Source: JAYZDB01 sp036338025
GTDB taxonomy: Bacteria > Planctomycetota > UBA1135 > UBA2386
Assembly: GCA_036338025.1 (NCBI GenBank)
Contig: JAYZDB010000094.1
Span: 1 to 18,016 of the forward strand
Direction: 5' to 3'
Length of the DNA stretch: 18,016 bases
In this document: positions 7,430 to 14,344 of the stretch, in pieces
Numbering within the stretch: the first letter of the stretch is position 1
How the letters are laid out: each line of letters starts with the position of its first letter
The notes under the pieces: model-generated
What the model saw: only the letters and a program-made list of their open reading frames with translations
Databases searched by the model: none
Told to the model about the DNA's origin: nothing
Translations under genes and position numbers: made by a program

Positions 7430-8620
7430 TCACGCCAGCGGTGATTCCGCCGGGTCCAGGTGAACCGCCCGCTTGATCAGCAAGTCATCTCCGAGGGTCA
7501 GACCGGCGAGGATCGCCGCGATTCGCTCGCCGGCGTGACCGTCGCCGTAAGGACTCGTCATGCCGACCAGGGATGCGCGGAATGCCTTGCTCGTTGCGTG
7601 CTCGACACCCTCGACGATGGCGGCTGGCTCCGGCGGTACATCGATCACGCTACGCGCGCGCTCCCGACCACGCTGCCGCATCCCCACATTCACGCTCGGG
7701 AGTCCAAGGGACGGAGTCTCCATGATCCCACAGCTCGAGTTACCCACCAGAACGTCGACATGAGACAACAAGCTCCAAAAGGTACGCGGGTCGAGATTGA
7801 CGTAGACCCGGGCTCGGGACCCTTGTCGTTCCTCACAAAACTCCTTTGCACGCGCGATCAGTTGGTGACTGCCGGCATCCGCATTGGGGAAGCAAAACAA
7901 GATCGGCCACCGAGTTGCCAACTGATCGAGGGCAGCGAACACCGCATCCGCTTCACCAACGGTATCTTGGGCAAGTGTCACCGGATGGTATGCAACCAGC
8001 AGCGGCGCTGGGTCTAGGTCAAACTCAAGCTGACCACTCAAAGCACCCCGACTATGGAGTTCCGCACACCGCAGGTGGTCGAGGGACGGAGCGCCGACCT
8101 GGTGGACGCGCCAAGGCTCTTCACCCATCGACAACACGCGACGACTCGCGAGTTCAGTCGGGGTAAAGTGCACATGGCTCATCTTCGTGAGCGCGTTGCG
8201 AACCACATCATCGATCGCACCCTCGCTGACCTCACCGCCCTCGATGTGCGCGATCGGTATTCGCAACGCAACAGCAACGGACGCTGGCGCCAGCATCTCG
8301 TAACGGTCGGCGATTAGCAGGAGCAGGTCCGGACGCAATCGCCCGAGAACATCTGCGAGGCTCTGCACCGCAACGCCGATGGTCTTCGCCATACCAACAT
8401 CCGAGTCGGAGCTAAGCAGACACTCGATGCGCTCGGTCACGCTAAAACCGTCCGCCTCGATCTCGTCTATGGTCTGACCAAACTCAGGTGATAGGTGGGC
8501 CGCCAGGGCGATGATATGGAGATCGATGGTATCCCGGGCAGCCATCTCCCGGAGCGGCCAGACCAGGTGACTGTAGTCAGCACGTGACGTGGTAACGACG
8601 GCGATGCGGCGCGTGGTCAT
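7430..8620 (-). CDS. neuC: Hydrolysing UDP-N-acetylglucosamine 2-epimerase (NeuC/LegG type)
   Basis: 396 residues from the ATG at 8620. The start MTTRRIAVVTTSRADYS matches the usual N-terminus and length of NeuC/LegG, although no good ribosome site precedes it. The frame remains open 46 codons upstream without family support. Motifs: TSRADYS at 11-17, IADRYEML at 103-110, HIEGGEVSEGAIDD at 125-138, YHPVT at 211-215 and VGNSSCGIMETPSLG at 292-306, followed by a VNVGMRQRGRER segment. These are nucleotide-sugar and catalytic motifs of the 2-epimerase GT-B fold. The hydrolysing branch makes ManNAc (or its 2,4-diacetamido analogue) and UDP, the first committed step to sialic, legionaminic or related nonulosonic acids. 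Exact substrate cannot be told from sequence. No neuB or neuA homolog lies in the window, so it is isolated from its usual pathway. It is convergent with the B12-regulated gene. Confidence 0.88.
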   Translation of the reverse strand: MTTRRIAVVTTSRADYSHLVWPLREMAARDTIDLHIIALAAHLSPEFGQTIDEIEADGFSVTERIECLLSSDSDVGMAKTIGVAVQSLADVLGRLRPDLLLLIADRYEMLAPASVAVALRIPIAHIEGGEVSEGAIDDVVRNALTKMSHVHFTPTELASRRVLSMGEEPWRVHQVGAPSLDHLRCAELHSRGALSGQLEFDLDPAPLLVAYHPVTLAQDTVGEADAVFAALDQLATRWPILFCFPNADAGSHQLIARAKEFCEERQGSRARVYVNLDPRTFWSLLSHVDVLVGNSSCGIMETPSLGLPSVNVGMRQRGRERARSVIDVPPEPAAIVEGVEHATSKAFRASLVGMTSPYGDGHAGERIAAILAGLTLGDDLLIKRAVHLDPAESPLA

Positions 8621-8647
8621 GGAATAAACAAACGTCTTGCGCAGGTT

Positions 8648-8667
8648 CGCCGGGGTAACACCCGGCG
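8648..8667 (-). promoter_or_regulatory. GC-rich hairpin in the neuC leader
   Basis: CGCCGGG (8648-8654) and CCCGGCG (8661-8667) form a perfect 7-bp stem with a 6-nt loop, 27 bases upstream of the neuC ATG. The start codon has no clear ribosome site, and the leader on the minus strand reads A/T-rich after the hairpin (GTTTGTTTATTCC). It could be an attenuator-like or RNA-stability element, or part of the signal of the upstream gene. The function is unproven. Confidence 0.35.
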
Positions 8668-8755
8668 ACCGGGCTGGACAGGATGTGACAGACTCTAACC
8701 ACTGCACTCGGACGACGCGATCGGGATCTTGTGCGACTACACCGGGCAGGAACAA

Positions 8756-8791
8756 CACCGCCCGTCAACGATCTGCTCGTGACGGGCGGTG
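8756..8791 (-). terminator. Strong hairpin terminator after the secreted-protein gene at 8836
   Basis: A perfect 12-bp inverted repeat, CACCGCCCGTCA (8756-8767) and TGACGGGCGGTG (8780-8791), surrounds a 12-nt spacer that can pair further (CGA with TCG). It begins 44 bases past the stop codon of the minus-strand gene at 8836. On that strand the hairpin is followed by TTGTTCC, a weak T-rich tail. On the plus strand no T-tail follows, so it most likely ends the minus-strand transcript and insulates neuC from it. Confidence 0.7.
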
Positions 8792-8835
8792 CGCTACCGG
8801 ATCTGAGTCAGACCACGGTGGTCGGGTGTCAGAAT

Positions 8836-9804
8836 CTAGTTGAGGGTGGTGCGGAGTCCGTTCGTGAACACCAAGGGGAGCGTATTGCTAGACGCCACAT
8901 CGGCAGCCGCCATCTGCCAGTTCACTGCAAAACCCTTCAACTTTGGGTCTGCTGGAATCGGAATAGGGAAGTAGACGTGCCCATGCGCGGTAGCAGAACG
9001 GATATCACAGCAACCGGTCTGACCTGTCAGGAGCAGGAACTGGTCCGAGTTCAGGTAGCAACCTGGCGCGAGGCTACCCAACGGGATCGGTGTGAACGTC
9101 GGGTTGAAGCCTATCACCAGAAACGTCAGCGCATTCGGAGGGAAGCCCGTGCCCTGGACAACAAAGTCGGGGTTGGGAAGGACTGGAAGTGTGTTGGTGA
9201 ACAACGATCCCCGGTCTCCATTGGCTCCCTTGCAAGCCGGCCCGACCAAGGCGACGTCTTTGTCATCCAGGAGTTCGCAGAAGAACCGCATCTTTGCGGC
9301 TGCGTCCGGGCCATTTGCCCACGCAGCCGTAGGGCCGAGGCGGCGGACCATCCGCGTCACTACCCCAGTGCCATCTTCAAATGGTGGCGTGGCCCACCCG
9401 GTTTCGGTCCAGGCGAGCCAGTAGTACGAGCCCTGCTGCAGCGTTACGTCCCGATCGAAGTTCGTGCCTTGCCAGTTCATGGCGAGAGACGCAGGACACC
9501 ACCACGTGCCTCCTGCCAGTCGGGCCGCCGGATGGCCAGTTGCGGAATCGTGGCTAAACAACTCCAGCTTCATGAAGGACGTAGTGTACTTGTTTCTGGT
9601 CAGAATCCGCACACTTCGAACAGTGACGGTGGTCGTCGGCTTGTACAAGTACGCCCACGTAGCGGGAGTCGAATACCGCCCTGTAATAAGTGTCGTGACG
9701 TTGTTCGTCGCGTCGTTGAAGCTGGCACACGGCGACGTTTGAGCAACAGCGGAAGTCGGTGCAAAAACGATGAGAGAGGCGGCAAGAACCCGATTAAACT
9801 TCAT
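8836..9804 (-). CDS. Secreted protein of unknown function with two beta-rich domains
   Basis: 322 residues from the ATG at 9804, chosen because it opens a clear signal peptide (MKFNRVLAASLIVFAPTSAVAQ). A TTG 20 codons upstream is in frame but would bury that signal. No strong ribosome site precedes the ATG. Residues about 25-185 alternate short beta strands (VRSVRILTRN, MKLELFSHDSATGHPAARLAGG, GSYYWLAWTETGW), resembling jelly-roll or DUF4082-like exported domains. Residues about 200-322 form a second beta module ending FAVNWQMAAADVASSNTLPL-like. This module follows the same plan as the C-termini of the GSDH-like protein and the Kelch proteins. Eight or more Cys suggest disulfides. No enzyme motif is visible. 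The gene stands alone, followed by a strong hairpin terminator. I do not recognise a function. Confidence 0.75.
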   Translation of the reverse strand: MKFNRVLAASLIVFAPTSAVAQTSPCASFNDATNNVTTLITGRYSTPATWAYLYKPTTTVTVRSVRILTRNKYTTSFMKLELFSHDSATGHPAARLAGGTWWCPASLAMNWQGTNFDRDVTLQQGSYYWLAWTETGWATPPFEDGTGVVTRMVRRLGPTAAWANGPDAAAKMRFFCELLDDKDVALVGPACKGANGDRGSLFTNTLPVLPNPDFVVQGTGFPPNALTFLVIGFNPTFTPIPLGSLAPGCYLNSDQFLLLTGQTGCCDIRSATAHGHVYFPIPIPADPKLKGFAVNWQMAAADVASSNTLPLVFTNGLRTTLN

Positions 9805-10057
9805 GTGGCAGGGCCGGACAGCAAAGGATGAGGTGGCACGCAAGTATCCCACGTGGAATGGCAACTAGCAATTGCACTCCAAATCGAATTACGGGGTCAC
9901 GAAAATACGGCAGACCACGGCGACCCCACGGCATGGAGGACTTGGCATCGCGGCCGCCCCGGGAATTCATCCCGCAGCAATTGTTTGTGTGCGACAACCC
10001 AAGCATGCCCCCCGGGATCACGCGACGAACCGAACCAAGCCGGTCAGGATTCCCAGT
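9805..10057. other. Non-coding gap, nothing recognised
   Basis: The gap lies between the secreted-protein gene (its promoter should be here, on the minus strand) and the end of the phenylalanine hydroxylase gene. No convincing hairpin, small gene or RNA was seen. Confidence 0.4.
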
Positions 10058-10879
10058 TCAGGCTCTTGCAAGCCAATCGTGCAACGAGCCGAGCAGGTGG
10101 TCGACTGAATCGGCCACGAACAACTCCGGCTGCATGTGCGTTGGATCGAAGGTCTTCTCCGCCATCGCGTCGATGTTCCACTGCAGGTGCTCGGGTCCGC
10201 TCAACGCCTGGGCAATCTCACCACATGAGGACAGCAAACCAGCACCAAAGGCCTTCGGCTCGCCGTTTTGCACAACCATCCCGTACTCCAAGCTATACCA
10301 GAATACGCGCTCCAACCGAATCTCCTCCGCGGCGTCGGCCCCGCGGCTCGCATCGCCAAAGGCGACACAGAGTTTTGCAACGCGAGGATCCGCGAGTGTT
10401 GCGACGTGACCGACAAACTCGTGGATCAGGTCAGGCTCGGGAGTGTAGAGAGGGGTGCTGGGATGGCGGATGTACTGTGTAGAGGGGAAGGCGCCTCGAC
10501 GCAGGATGCTGAAGAACTCACGCGTATCTTGCAGGCCCGTTACCGGCACGAGGCACAAGCCCGAGGCCTGTTCGAGTTGCCAGCTCAAATCCAATAGCTG
10601 AGGGATCGGTCCATCAAACAGGCGCATCCGATCCTGCAGCGCAATCACTTCCTGGCAGGAGTGCTGAAGATGCAGCGGTCGAAGTACCTGCCAGACCTCT
10701 CGCCACACCCGGTGCTCGGCCTCACTGTATTCGACCCTGGGAATGGCCTGGCCAACCTGGTGATCTTCTGCCTGGGCCGCGATCGCGTCACGACGTCGAC
10801 GGTAAGCCGGGTCGGTATAGGCGGGGTGGTCTCGACGGGAATCGTCGAACTCCGCATCGGCCTTGGATGTTTCGCGCAT
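10058..10879 (-). CDS. phhA: Phenylalanine 4-hydroxylase (pterin-dependent, Fe(II))
   Basis: 273 residues, within the usual size of bacterial PhhA, which lacks the regulatory ACT domain of animal enzymes. The iron-binding facial triad is visible: His153 and His158 in HEFVGH, and Glu198 in FWYSLEYG. Family signatures include TGLQDTREFFSILRRGAFPSTQYIR-like sequence at 114-138, PLYTPEPD at 143-150 just before the triad, and FGAGLLSSCGE near 211-222. It hydroxylates phenylalanine to tyrosine with O2 and tetrahydropterin in the cytoplasm, feeding tyrosine breakdown or synthesis. The ATG at 10879 has only a weak GAG upstream, but the N-terminus (DHPAYTDPAYRRRRD) fits the family. No phhB (pterin dehydratase) or tyrosine catabolism gene is near. 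The gene is divergent from sulfatase 1, sharing a 276-base intergenic region. Confidence 0.93.
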   Translation of the reverse strand: MRETSKADAEFDDSRRDHPAYTDPAYRRRRDAIAAQAEDHQVGQAIPRVEYSEAEHRVWREVWQVLRPLHLQHSCQEVIALQDRMRLFDGPIPQLLDLSWQLEQASGLCLVPVTGLQDTREFFSILRRGAFPSTQYIRHPSTPLYTPEPDLIHEFVGHVATLADPRVAKLCVAFGDASRGADAAEEIRLERVFWYSLEYGMVVQNGEPKAFGAGLLSSCGEIAQALSGPEHLQWNIDAMAEKTFDPTHMQPELFVADSVDHLLGSLHDWLARA

Positions 10880-11115
10880 GAGATCTCGTCGGCGTGGGGC
10901 TCAATACCTACCCCGTCCCAACCTTGCTCCCTGACAACGGTAGAGGCCAACACCATGTGGCGTCAGAACCCGCCCAGACGATAGCTCGAACAGACCGCCT
11001 GAACCAGAGATGGTCACCGATCCCGCACCGGCCATGCTTCAAAAAATCGGATCCCCGACTCTCGTTCCGGTGACTGGCATCGAGCCCATCCGCAGACCTC
11101 ACTTCGGTAACGATC

Positions 11116-11146
11116 TTGCGTACGGTCGGTACACCAAACCCATAAT
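11116..11146 (+). promoter_or_regulatory. Possible promoter of sulfatase 1
   Basis: TTGCGT (11116-11121) and CATAAT (11141-11146) resemble -35 and -10 hexamers with a 19-nt spacer, slightly long. The -10 lies only 10 bases before the GTG start at 11156, so transcription would begin at about 11152-11154, giving a leaderless or nearly leaderless mRNA. The rest of the gap 10880-11155 holds no gene that I can recognise. Confidence 0.3.
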
Positions 11147-11155
11147 GTAGCCGGA

Positions 11156-12745
11156 GTGAACACACCCACTCGAGATCGAAACAGCAAGTGCCTGTGGAGG
11201 TGGATCCTCGGCGCAGTGGTCTGGACATGGCTACCCTCGCCGATCCCGGCCCAAGATCGGCCACCCAACGTCGTGTTCTTTCTGGTCGATGACCTCGGTT
11301 GGCGAGACCTGGGTTGTTACGGCAGCAATCTCTACGAAACTCCGCACATCGATCAGTTGGCTAAGCAGGGCGTGCGTTTCACCTCGGCCTACGCCGCCTG
11401 CCATGTTTGTTCCCCCACCCGTGCAAGCATCCTGACGGGCAAGTACCCAGCGAGGCTCGGCCTGACGGACTGGATCTCGGGTCGCCGCGACTTTCCGTTT
11501 CAGAAACTCACCAATGTGAGGGGATTGCAGAGCCTGCCCTTGGGGGAATCCACCCTCGCCGAGACCTTGAAAGCCGCTGGTTACACGACCGCGGCTATCG
11601 GTAAATGGCATCTCGGCAAGAGTCCCTCCGACCCCAGCGCCCACGGCTTCGACCAGCATGTTCCCAAGAACTGGTCACGAGGCACGCCCAACCGGACCTT
11701 CCACGCACCCTTCGGTTTGCAGGGACTCGAAGGGCCAAAAGGTGAGTACCTGACCGACCGCCTGACCGACGAGGCCGAAAAGTTCTTTGAATCAAACCGT
11801 ACTCGACCTTTCTTCCTCTATCTCGCCCACTTCGCCGTTCACGATCCCATCCAAGGACGTGCGGACCTGGTCGAGAAGTACAAGAAGAAACTGACTGAAT
11901 CCCCGCCCGTTGCCGGACCGGCTTTCGCCCTTGAGGACAACCCGGATTCGGACCAGCCCTCGACCAGCAAGCAGCGAGTCGAGCGGCTACGGGACCCGGA
12001 GTACGCCGGCTACCACGTGCTGCCAAACCGCACAGTGAAGGTCAAGCAGCACCAAGACAACGCCCAGTTCGCTGGGATGGTAGAAGCGGTGGACCAGAGC
12101 CTGGGCCGGGTAGTCGCGAAACTGGAACAACTGAAGCTCAGCGAAAACACGATCCTGATCTTCTTCTCGGACAATGGCGGAATGGCGGCGGCAAACTTCG
12201 GGAACCCGAAGAGGGTCATTCGCAAGACCAGGTTGGGTCGGGCCTACTCGACATCAAACCTGCCGCTTCGCGGCGCCAAGGGTTGGCTCTACGAGGGCGG
12301 CATCCGCGTACCGATGATCGTGAAATGGCCGGGAGGCGGAGACCGGGGGACCACTTGCGACGTGCCGGTCATCAGCACCGACTTCTATCCATCCATCCTC
12401 GAGATGGCGGGGCTGCCGAGCAAGCCCAAGCAGCACGTCGATGGCGTCAGCATCACCCCCTTGTTGAGAGGTCAGCACAAGCTTGAGCGCACTGCCATCT
12501 ACTGGCACTTTCCCCACTACAGCAATCACGGAATGCAAAGTCCCGGGGGGGCGATCCGCTCCGGGAACTACAAGCTGCTGGATTACTTCGAAAACGGTAC
12601 CGCGCAACTGTTCGATCTAGCCAACGACATCGGCGAACAAAACGATCTGGCTGACACCCAGCCTGAAGTAGTCAACAAGCTCCGCGCCATGCTGAAGACC
12701 TGGAGGACTGAGGTCTCAGCACAAATGCCGCCTCGCAAGAGGTAA
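11156..12745 (+). CDS. Secreted sulfatase (family S1, Cys-type formylglycine)
   Basis: 529 residues. The only in-frame start before the signal peptide is GTG at 11156; a stop lies at 11108-11110. GGAG directly abuts it, too close for normal ribosome pairing. The hydrophobic signal is about residues 12-33 (ending PIPAQ). The catalytic domain shows VDD at 44-46 (metal), the formylglycine motif CSPTR with Cys85, GKWHLG at 149-154 with Lys150 and His152, AVHDP with His229, and FFSDNGG near 336-342. It hydrolyses sulfate esters after Cys85 is oxidised by a formylglycine-generating enzyme, which is not in this window. A C-terminal subdomain (LFDLANDIGEQNDLA near 483-497) is typical of arylsulfatase A-like members. 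The natural substrate is probably a sulfated glycan, but the subfamily cannot be assigned by eye. Confidence 0.93.
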   Translation: MNTPTRDRNSKCLWRWILGAVVWTWLPSPIPAQDRPPNVVFFLVDDLGWRDLGCYGSNLYETPHIDQLAKQGVRFTSAYAACHVCSPTRASILTGKYPARLGLTDWISGRRDFPFQKLTNVRGLQSLPLGESTLAETLKAAGYTTAAIGKWHLGKSPSDPSAHGFDQHVPKNWSRGTPNRTFHAPFGLQGLEGPKGEYLTDRLTDEAEKFFESNRTRPFFLYLAHFAVHDPIQGRADLVEKYKKKLTESPPVAGPAFALEDNPDSDQPSTSKQRVERLRDPEYAGYHVLPNRTVKVKQHQDNAQFAGMVEAVDQSLGRVVAKLEQLKLSENTILIFFSDNGGMAAANFGNPKRVIRKTRLGRAYSTSNLPLRGAKGWLYEGGIRVPMIVKWPGGGDRGTTCDVPVISTDFYPSILEMAGLPSKPKQHVDGVSITPLLRGQHKLERTAIYWHFPHYSNHGMQSPGGAIRSGNYKLLDYFENGTAQLFDLANDIGEQNDLADTQPEVVNKLRAMLKTWRTEVSAQMPPRKR

Positions 12746-12880
12746 TACGAACTACGCAGTGACCAGTGAAGCTGGGGGACCGCCTACAGATGGAAAACAC
12801 GATCCATGGTATTCTCGGTCTGAACCACGCCAAGTTCATGTGTCCAGGCGTGATGTCAGGATTTACCCCACAACGCCAGC
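12746..12880. other. Short non-coding gap before the membrane-protein pair
   Basis: No terminator with a T-run or clear promoter is visible between sulfatase 1 and the first membrane gene. Both genes point the same way, so read-through is possible. Confidence 0.35.
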
Positions 12881-13600
12881 ATGTTGACCAGGTTCCATGA
12901 TCATGCCGCGAGCCAGATCGGCATCTCGCGACGTGCCGCGGCCTGGATTGCGTCGCTCGGCTGCTTGCTGCCCGGAGTGATCGCAGTTGGCCTGGCGCTG
13001 CCCGCCTCGCGGGAGGGCACCCTCTGGATTGTGACGGGGGAACGACGCCCGGTTGAGATTCTCACGGCGCTCATCTTGTTCATCGCTGCTGGCATCGGTG
13101 TGTCGCTCGTGAATCGATTGCGAAAATCCGGTGCCGGCTGGCTGCCCGTAGGTTTCTTCGGGTTCTTCGCGGCCGGCTTGTTACTCGTCGCACTCGAGGA
13201 GATCGCCTGGGGGCAATGGATCTACCGCTACCCCACACCCGATTTCATCCGAAGCTGGAACCAACAGGGTGAAGTGACGCTGCACAACGTCGGAGCACTG
13301 CAAGGCAACAACGAGTACCTCCGCATGGTGTTCGGGTTCGGAGGAATCGCCGGAGTCGGGATCGGCTACCTGTCTTCCTTCCGTCGCATCGCGGTGCCCG
13401 TAGTCGTCATGCCGTGGTTCCTCTCAATCGCAACTCTCGCCGCCCTCGAGGCCTACGTGAGTGGTGGTCGGCTCTTCCTGCACAAGCGCATCACGACGGT
13501 GATCTTCCAGATGGGAGAGGCGACGGAGTTGCTGATCGCAATCGCCGGACTCTTGTACGTCGTACTCAGGCGACGCCACCTCGACGCAGAGGTGGCATGA
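12881..13600 (+). CDS. Polytopic membrane protein with EEIAWGQ motif, unknown function
   Basis: 239 residues with about six hydrophobic segments: near 22-41, 58-76, 87-105, 149-166, 170-190 and 214-230. The loop after the third segment holds LEEIAWGQW (105-113) and then NQQGEVTLHN (127-136). This acidic/Trp-Gly-Gln plus Glu...His-Asn arrangement looks conserved and could bind a metal or substrate at the membrane surface. MGEATE at 211-216 adds two more acidic residues beside the last helix. The ATG lacks a visible ribosome site, but no better in-frame start exists close by. It overlaps the next gene by ATGA, so the two are almost certainly co-translated. I recall uncharacterised membrane proteins with EEISWGQ-type motifs in diverse bacteria, but no function is known to me. 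Confidence 0.82.
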   Translation: MLTRFHDHAASQIGISRRAAAWIASLGCLLPGVIAVGLALPASREGTLWIVTGERRPVEILTALILFIAAGIGVSLVNRLRKSGAGWLPVGFFGFFAAGLLLVALEEIAWGQWIYRYPTPDFIRSWNQQGEVTLHNVGALQGNNEYLRMVFGFGGIAGVGIGYLSSFRRIAVPVVVMPWFLSIATLAALEAYVSGGRLFLHKRITTVIFQMGEATELLIAIAGLLYVVLRRRHLDAEVA

Positions 13601-14316
13601 CATCCGTAGCCGCCAACCCCCGAAACCGATGGCTAGGGACGACAAAGCTGATGTGGGCATTCCTCGTGATCGAGAGCCTGCTCTGCCTCGCGCACGTGTA
13701 TTGGCACCTCACCTGGCGGGGCCGCAGCGATCAACCGGTGGGATGGTTGGAGCTCCTCGATGTCCGCATGGACCATGGACTGTTCCAATGGGGAACGGTC
13801 CTCGCCAATTTAACCGCCGGGTTACTTGGGCTCCGCATCGCCCGGTTGCCTGCACCGACCAGGCGCCGTGCCTGGTTCCTGGTCGGCATGCTGTTCGTTT
13901 ACCTGGCCGTCGACGATGCCCTGACGGTCCACGAGTGGCTAGACGGCTTCGTCGATCGCAACGTAACCCGACAGGAGTTGGTCCATCCCTGGCTGCTGGT
14001 GATGCTGCCGGTGTTCGGTGTGTTCGGCATACTCGCAATCTGGTTCCTGCACACAGAATTCCGCTCCGACCAACGCGCCCTCCTGCTGATGTGGCTGGCA
14101 TTCCTGTCGATGGCAGCCGCGCTTCTGTTGGAAGTCGTAGAGCGGACGGTGGCGCATACCGACACCCGTCTGCGCGGCATGGAGATCGTCAAGTACGCCC
14201 AGGTTCTCGAGGAGTACCTGGAGATGCTGGCACCAGTGCTGTTGATCTACTGCTTTGGGTCACGGCGGCACCGATTGCGAGACGCTCGTTCGAGCGATTC
14301 CCAAACCACTTCGTAA
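13597..14316 (+). CDS. Polytopic membrane protein with DDxxxxHE motif, unknown function
   Basis: 239 residues from the ATG at 13597, which overlaps the previous stop (ATGA) and has AGAGG 4 nt upstream. The frame is open further upstream, but that part lies inside the preceding gene. About five hydrophobic segments: near 18-37, 65-82, 92-108, 130-150 and 161-182, plus a shorter one at 210-220. DDALTVHEWLDG (106-117) ends the third helix, EVVE (179-182) ends the fifth, and EEYLEM (205-210) starts the last. These paired acidic and His residues at membrane edges suggest a metal site or an intramembrane enzyme rather than a simple anchor. This is inference only. The C-terminus is basic and cytoplasmic-looking. 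It probably acts with the product of 12881-13600. Confidence 0.82.
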   Translation: MTSVAANPRNRWLGTTKLMWAFLVIESLLCLAHVYWHLTWRGRSDQPVGWLELLDVRMDHGLFQWGTVLANLTAGLLGLRIARLPAPTRRRAWFLVGMLFVYLAVDDALTVHEWLDGFVDRNVTRQELVHPWLLVMLPVFGVFGILAIWFLHTEFRSDQRALLLMWLAFLSMAAALLLEVVERTVAHTDTRLRGMEIVKYAQVLEEYLEMLAPVLLIYCFGSRRHRLRDARSSDSQTTS

Positions 14317-14324
14317 TCACGAAG
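14283..14324. terminator. Hairpins between convergent genes
   Basis: CGCTCGTTCGAGCG (14283-14296) is a perfect palindrome. CTTCGT/ACGAAG (14309-14314 with 14319-14324) is a 6-bp stem that spans the TAA stop of the membrane protein at 14316. The convergent sulfatase 2 ends at 14345. The position suits a bidirectional terminator, but the stems are short and lack T-runs. Confidence 0.3.
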
Positions 14325-14344
14325 CCTATCGGGTTGAGCGGCCT

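Noticed and set aside
8621..8758. 46-codon N-terminal extension of the NeuC-like protein
   Set aside because: It contains leader hairpins and no family-like sequence; the family normally starts at the strand MTTRRIAVVTTSRADY.
8731..9831. Long plus-strand open frame opposite the secreted protein at 8836-9804
   Set aside because: It would begin inside the 12-bp terminator hairpin region, has shadow-type composition, and conflicts with a signal-peptide-bearing gene.
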